In this document: positions 60,899 to 64,000 of the stretch, piece by piece
How the letters are laid out: every line of letters starts with the position of its first letter
Numbering within the stretch: the stretch's first letter is position 1
Assembly: GCF_900102085.1 (NCBI RefSeq)
Contig: NZ_FMVM01000018.1
Coordinates: 107,119 to 171,118 of the forward strand
DNA: 64,000 nt
Direction of reading: 5' to 3'
Source: Paenibacillus polysaccharolyticus
Lineage (GTDB): Bacteria; Bacillota; Bacilli; Paenibacillales; Paenibacillaceae
Notes under the pieces: model-generated
What the model was told of the DNA's origin: nothing
Database searches by the model: none
Seen by the model: only the letters and a program-made list of their open reading frames with translations
Program-made: the position numbers and the translations under genes

Positions 60899-61822
60899 TT
60901 GAGTCTGTATCCGTATGAGAAAATGCTGGATCGGCAGGATCTCCTGGAGCGGCTTGATATTACCGTGGTATGGGGGCATTACGAGATTCGTGTGCTGCGA
61001 TTTCATCTGACGACATTTCCAGCGGGGCGGATTGTCGATTTTCATAACCATGCGGAGTATGAGTTCCATTTCATTCCTAGAGGGAAAGGCAAAGTTATTA
61101 TTGATGATCAGTCCCATGCATTATCGGAAGGGTTATTGTATCTGACCGGACCTGGGGTTGTTCATTATCAGGAAGCCGATGCCGAGCAGGATATGGATGA
61201 GTTGTGTCTTCATGTAGATATCGTGCATAAACCACGAGAGCATGTCGATCCATGGGAAGTTGCGGAATCAGAAGAGACGATTGAAAAACTAAAGACACTT
61301 CCGCATAAACCGGTTCAGGATTATCACCGTGCAATGCTCTGTTTTCTCGAAGCGTATGAAGCATGTGACCACAAGATGGTCGGATACTATACCTCGATTA
61401 AGCAGCTGGTTGTTAGCATTTTGTTGAAAACGGTTCGCGCTTACGATACTGGCGGAATTCGAGCTGAAGCCCCTGTAAGGGATATGACAGTGTATCGATA
61501 CGATTATGCTGTACAGTACATGGAAGCTAATCACGCTTCTGTGGTGACGCTGGAGCATGTCGCCGAGAAGTTGCACATCAGCAGCCGCCAATTGCAACGC
61601 ATTTTTTATCAGGTACAGCCTGATATGCCTTTCAGCCGTGTGCTGGAGGACATTCGCTTGCGTGCGGTGTGCCATAATTTACAGGAAAGCAACGTGTCCA
61701 TTGAGCAGATTGCGGTTGGCTCCGGTTTTAACAATGCCAACTATTTACATGCTGTGTTTCGAAAACGCCTCGGGATGACCCCGTCGGCTTTTCGCAAAAT
61801 GAAACAACCAATACTAAAGTGA
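60899..61822 (+). CDS. AraC family regulator with cupin sensor (mannoside locus)
   Basis: A 307-residue regulator: an N-terminal cupin (DFHNHAEYEFHFIPRGKGKVII, about 42-65) and C-terminal HTHs (VTLEHVAEKLHISSRQLQRIFYQV and IEQIAVGSGFNNANYLHAVFRKRLG). The start is TTG at 60899, directly preceded by AAGGAGGAAGGC. It is 10 nt upstream of the second Gfo/Idh gene, so the two are co-transcribed. It probably controls the local dehydrogenase genes in response to a sugar ligand. Confidence 0.87.
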   Translation: MSLYPYEKMLDRQDLLERLDITVVWGHYEIRVLRFHLTTFPAGRIVDFHNHAEYEFHFIPRGKGKVIIDDQSHALSEGLLYLTGPGVVHYQEADAEQDMDELCLHVDIVHKPREHVDPWEVAESEETIEKLKTLPHKPVQDYHRAMLCFLEAYEACDHKMVGYYTSIKQLVVSILLKTVRAYDTGGIRAEAPVRDMTVYRYDYAVQYMEANHASVVTLEHVAEKLHISSRQLQRIFYQVQPDMPFSRVLEDIRLRAVCHNLQESNVSIEQIAVGSGFNNANYLHAVFRKRLGMTPSAFRKMKQPILK

Positions 61823-61831
61823 GGGTGACTT

Positions 61832-62920
61832 ATGATGAGTAAAGTGTATCGCATTGGAATTATTGGCTGTGGCGGGATCGCAAATGGCAAACATCTGCCA
61901 AGTCTGAGTAAGCTGGAGAACGTTGAACTGGCTGCTTTCTGTGATATTGTGGAAGAGCGTGCCGCAGAGGCGAAGAAACAATACGGTTCTGCCGATGCCG
62001 AGATATATACGGATTACCTGGAACTGCTGAAGGATGAATCACTCGATATTGTACATGTGCTTACCCCGAACATCTCCCACGCAGAGATTTCAATTGCGGC
62101 GCTGGAGGCTGGCAAACATGTCATGTGTGAGAAACCGATGGCCAAGACTGCGGCTGAAGCTCAGCTTATGCTGGAAGCGGCGGAACGTACAGGTAAAAAA
62201 TTGACGATCGGTTACAACAACCGTTTCCGTCAGGACAGCATGTACTTAAAGCAACTGTGTGAAGCGGGCGAGCTAGGTTCGATCTATTTTGCCAAAGCCC
62301 ATGCGATTCGAAGAAGAGCCGTACCGACTTGGGGTGTGTTTCTGGATGAAGAGAAACAAGGCGGCGGACCGCTGATTGACATTGGAACACATGCACTGGA
62401 TCTGACCTTATGGATGATGGATAATTATCAGCCGAAAGTGGTACTTGGCACTACGCATCATGAGCTCTCCCAGAGAGAGAATGCAGCGAATGCCTGGGGG
62501 CCGTGGGACCCACAGAAATTCTCGGTGGAGGATTCAGCCTTTGGTATGATTGTCATGGAAAATGGGGCAACGATCATGCTGGAATCCAGCTGGGCGCTGA
62601 ACTCGCTTGATGTGGACGAAGCTAAATGCAGTCTGAGTGGCACCGAGGCGGGAGCCGACATGAAAAACGGACTGCGCATCAATGGCGAGAAGTTCAGCCG
62701 TCTGTATACCAATGAAATTGAACTCAGCTCTGGCGGTGTGGACTTCTATGAAGGACAGTCTGAAAATGCACCAGATGTGGAGATGCGCAAATGGATTGAA
62801 GCGATCGATAAAGATTTGGAGCCCGTAGTTACACCGAAACAGGCGCTGGTGGTATCGCAGATTTTGGAAGCTATTTACGAGTCGGCACATACGGGCAAGG
62901 CAGTATACTTTAATAATTAA
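61832..62920 (+). CDS. Gfo/Idh/MocA family oxidoreductase 2
   Basis: A 362-residue dehydrogenase. The Rossmann motif GIIGCGGIANGKHLP, the conserved CEKPMAK, NNRFRQDS and DIGTHALDLTLWMM (catalytic His region) are all intact, so this copy looks fully functional. GAGGGTGA precedes the ATG at 61832. It is the last gene of the mannoside region and is followed by a terminator at 62968. Its substrate is probably a sugar or its lactone; identity is not determined. Confidence 0.88.
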   Translation: MMSKVYRIGIIGCGGIANGKHLPSLSKLENVELAAFCDIVEERAAEAKKQYGSADAEIYTDYLELLKDESLDIVHVLTPNISHAEISIAALEAGKHVMCEKPMAKTAAEAQLMLEAAERTGKKLTIGYNNRFRQDSMYLKQLCEAGELGSIYFAKAHAIRRRAVPTWGVFLDEEKQGGGPLIDIGTHALDLTLWMMDNYQPKVVLGTTHHELSQRENAANAWGPWDPQKFSVEDSAFGMIVMENGATIMLESSWALNSLDVDEAKCSLSGTEAGADMKNGLRINGEKFSRLYTNEIELSSGGVDFYEGQSENAPDVEMRKWIEAIDKDLEPVVTPKQALVVSQILEAIYESAHTGKAVYFNN

Positions 62921-62967
62921 CGGAGAAGCTTCAATAGATTGTCCTGTTAAAATAATTAGATCCCTTA

Positions 62968-63002
62968 AACCTTTGTCCGTTTATCCGGGCAGAGGTTTTT
63001 TG
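62968..63002 (+). terminator. terminator after the second Gfo/Idh gene
   Basis: AACCTTTGTCCG pairs with CGGGCAGAGGTT, followed by six T. Confidence 0.82.
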
Positions 63003-63040
63003 TTATTTTTCTACAATAGAGGGAGCCGTCCATACCTAAT

Positions 63041-63805
63041 ATGAATCAAACACATAGGATGACAGGAAATAAGCTGAAAAGAGGGGATGTTGTGTCTAGA
63101 TACCGTACACCTCTAGGAGTATCCATCGTTGTTTGTACTAACCGTCCACAATTTTTGGATAACATCCTGCAGAATTATTTTCGCCAGCGTTACAAGGCCA
63201 AGGAACTGATTATTATTCTGAACCTTGACAGCATGAACATGCGTTTGATTCGGAAAAAGGTGCAGAAATACGCGAATGTCCACGTACACCAGGTACCCGA
63301 ACGCATCTCACTAGGACAGTGCCTGAATGCAGGCATCACTAGAGCTCGTTTTTCACTCGTTGCGAAAATGGATGATGATGATTACTACTCTCCTTATTAT
63401 CTGGAAGAACAGGTACGTGCGCTCAGGCAAACCGGCAGTGATATTGTGGGTAAACACTCCTGTCTGGTTTATCTGGAAGCTTCCCGAACATTGCTGATGA
63501 GGTCACCGGGCGAGAGCAATAAACCTGTGGAATTTATCCAGGGAGGCACGCTGTTATTCAGAAAAAAGGTGTTAAAAAGGGTTCGATTTACGGATCGTTC
63601 GGTGGGGGAAGATGTTACGTTTCTAAGGCAATGCAGGAAGAGAGGGTACAAGACGTATGCAACATCACCTTACAACTATGTGTATCTGCGCAGGCAGAAC
63701 AAAGCAAGTCATACGTGGAGAGCAGAGGATCAGTTCTACCTTGAAGGAAGCGAGCGACTGGCTGTAACTAGGACTTTTAAACCTTTTGCAAACAAAAAGT
63801 TGTAG
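63041..63805 (+). CDS. GT2 family glycosyltransferase
   Basis: A 254-residue GT-A enzyme without membrane segments. VSIVVCTNRPQFLDNILQNY starts the nucleotide-binding fold, KMDDDDYYSPYYLEEQ is the DXD metal motif, and SVGEDVTFLRQCRKRGYKTYATSPYNYVY contains the acceptor-side ED. The start is uncertain: the ATG at 63041 has a distant GAGGGAG, while GTG at 63092 lies just after AGAGGGG and would keep the whole fold. Small enzymes of this type modify cell-surface or spore polysaccharides. A terminator lies at 63922. Confidence 0.8.
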   Translation: MNQTHRMTGNKLKRGDVVSRYRTPLGVSIVVCTNRPQFLDNILQNYFRQRYKAKELIIILNLDSMNMRLIRKKVQKYANVHVHQVPERISLGQCLNAGITRARFSLVAKMDDDDYYSPYYLEEQVRALRQTGSDIVGKHSCLVYLEASRTLLMRSPGESNKPVEFIQGGTLLFRKKVLKRVRFTDRSVGEDVTFLRQCRKRGYKTYATSPYNYVYLRRQNKASHTWRAEDQFYLEGSERLAVTRTFKPFANKKL

Positions 63806-63921
63806 AAAAGGGAGACACTGCATTTTTAAGCGAAGAGTCGGATATCGTCATTCAGAAAAAAGTATAACATCCATTTGATCCAGAGAGGTTCTGACCGGTG
63901 CAGAGCGTCTTTCGTATTATC

Positions 63922-63958
63922 AGGTTAGCCAGTTATTACTGGTTGGCCTATTTTTTTT
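63922..63958 (+). terminator. terminator after the glycosyltransferase gene
   Basis: AGGTTAGCCAGT pairs with ACTGGTTGGCCT around TATT, followed by eight T. Confidence 0.85.
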
Positions 63959-64000
63959 GCTGTTTTACGATGGGGGGAGCCGGGAAAACGTGAGCGTCTT

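Noticed and set aside
1..64000. CRISPR arrays, prophage, insertion sequences, rRNA and tRNA genes
   Set aside because: I looked for regularly spaced repeats, transposase or integrase motifs, and conserved rRNA/tRNA segments and saw none; the dispersed palindromes have no transposase in this window.

Overview
The window reads as chromosome of a Paenibacillus-like Gram-positive soil bacterium. Evidence: moderate G+C, strong AGGAGG-type ribosome sites with frequent TTG/GTG starts, LicT/RAT antitermination, a T-box leader, CcpA cre-like sites, a dedicated biotin ECF transporter, a bacillopeptidase F-type protease and many glycoside hydrolases. No rRNA, tRNA, CRISPR array, prophage or transposase gene was seen.

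Layout. 1-1657: start of a secreted GH5 endoglucanase (minus strand) and an amidohydrolase/lactonase. 1735-6835: a beta-glucoside system of three genes (GH1 6-phospho-beta-glucosidase, LicT antiterminator, EIIBCA permease). Each gene has its own RAT and terminator in front of it. 6992-10355: BioY diverging from EcfA1 and a fused EcfA2-EcfT, with a BirA-type operator between them. 10976-12726: T-box leader and archaeal/fungal-type asd. 12828-22407: general metabolism and transport, including a 798-residue isoprenoid enzyme with two sets of class I motifs and an SgrR/MFS pair. 22444-26568: a heterodimeric ABC exporter behind a leader peptide and intrinsic terminator. 26730-41533: ctaB, redox, TetR/MFS, MBL, LysE/XRE, TrmB, MFS, maa, and a second GH1 controlled by a LacI-type repressor. 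41702-50280: a small secreted peptide, AraC with GH29 fucosidase, and a 1759-residue subtilase with an unusual leader. 50535-62920: an alpha-mannoside (probably mannan or N-glycan) utilisation locus: GntR/LacI-type regulator, GH125, binding protein, two permeases, GH38, two Gfo/Idh dehydrogenases and an AraC regulator. 63041-64000: a GT2 glycosyltransferase.

The most striking unexplained signal is a family of roughly 190-240 bp imperfect palindromes at 4698, 11145 and 54694, with a 73-bp internally deleted copy at 60792 and a probable left-end scrap at 35357. All are in untranslated segments, in the same orientation as the gene downstream. One copy lies inside the T-box leader of asd, between two complementary stem arms. 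One lies in the bglP leader, and one lies between the binding-protein and permease genes of the mannoside operon. I do not recognise this element.

Other points worth attention are the EcfA2-EcfT fusion, the attenuator-like leader of the ABC exporter with two micro-ORFs behind it, and a perfect anti-16S Shine-Dalgarno followed by a start-stop codon pair upstream of the protease.
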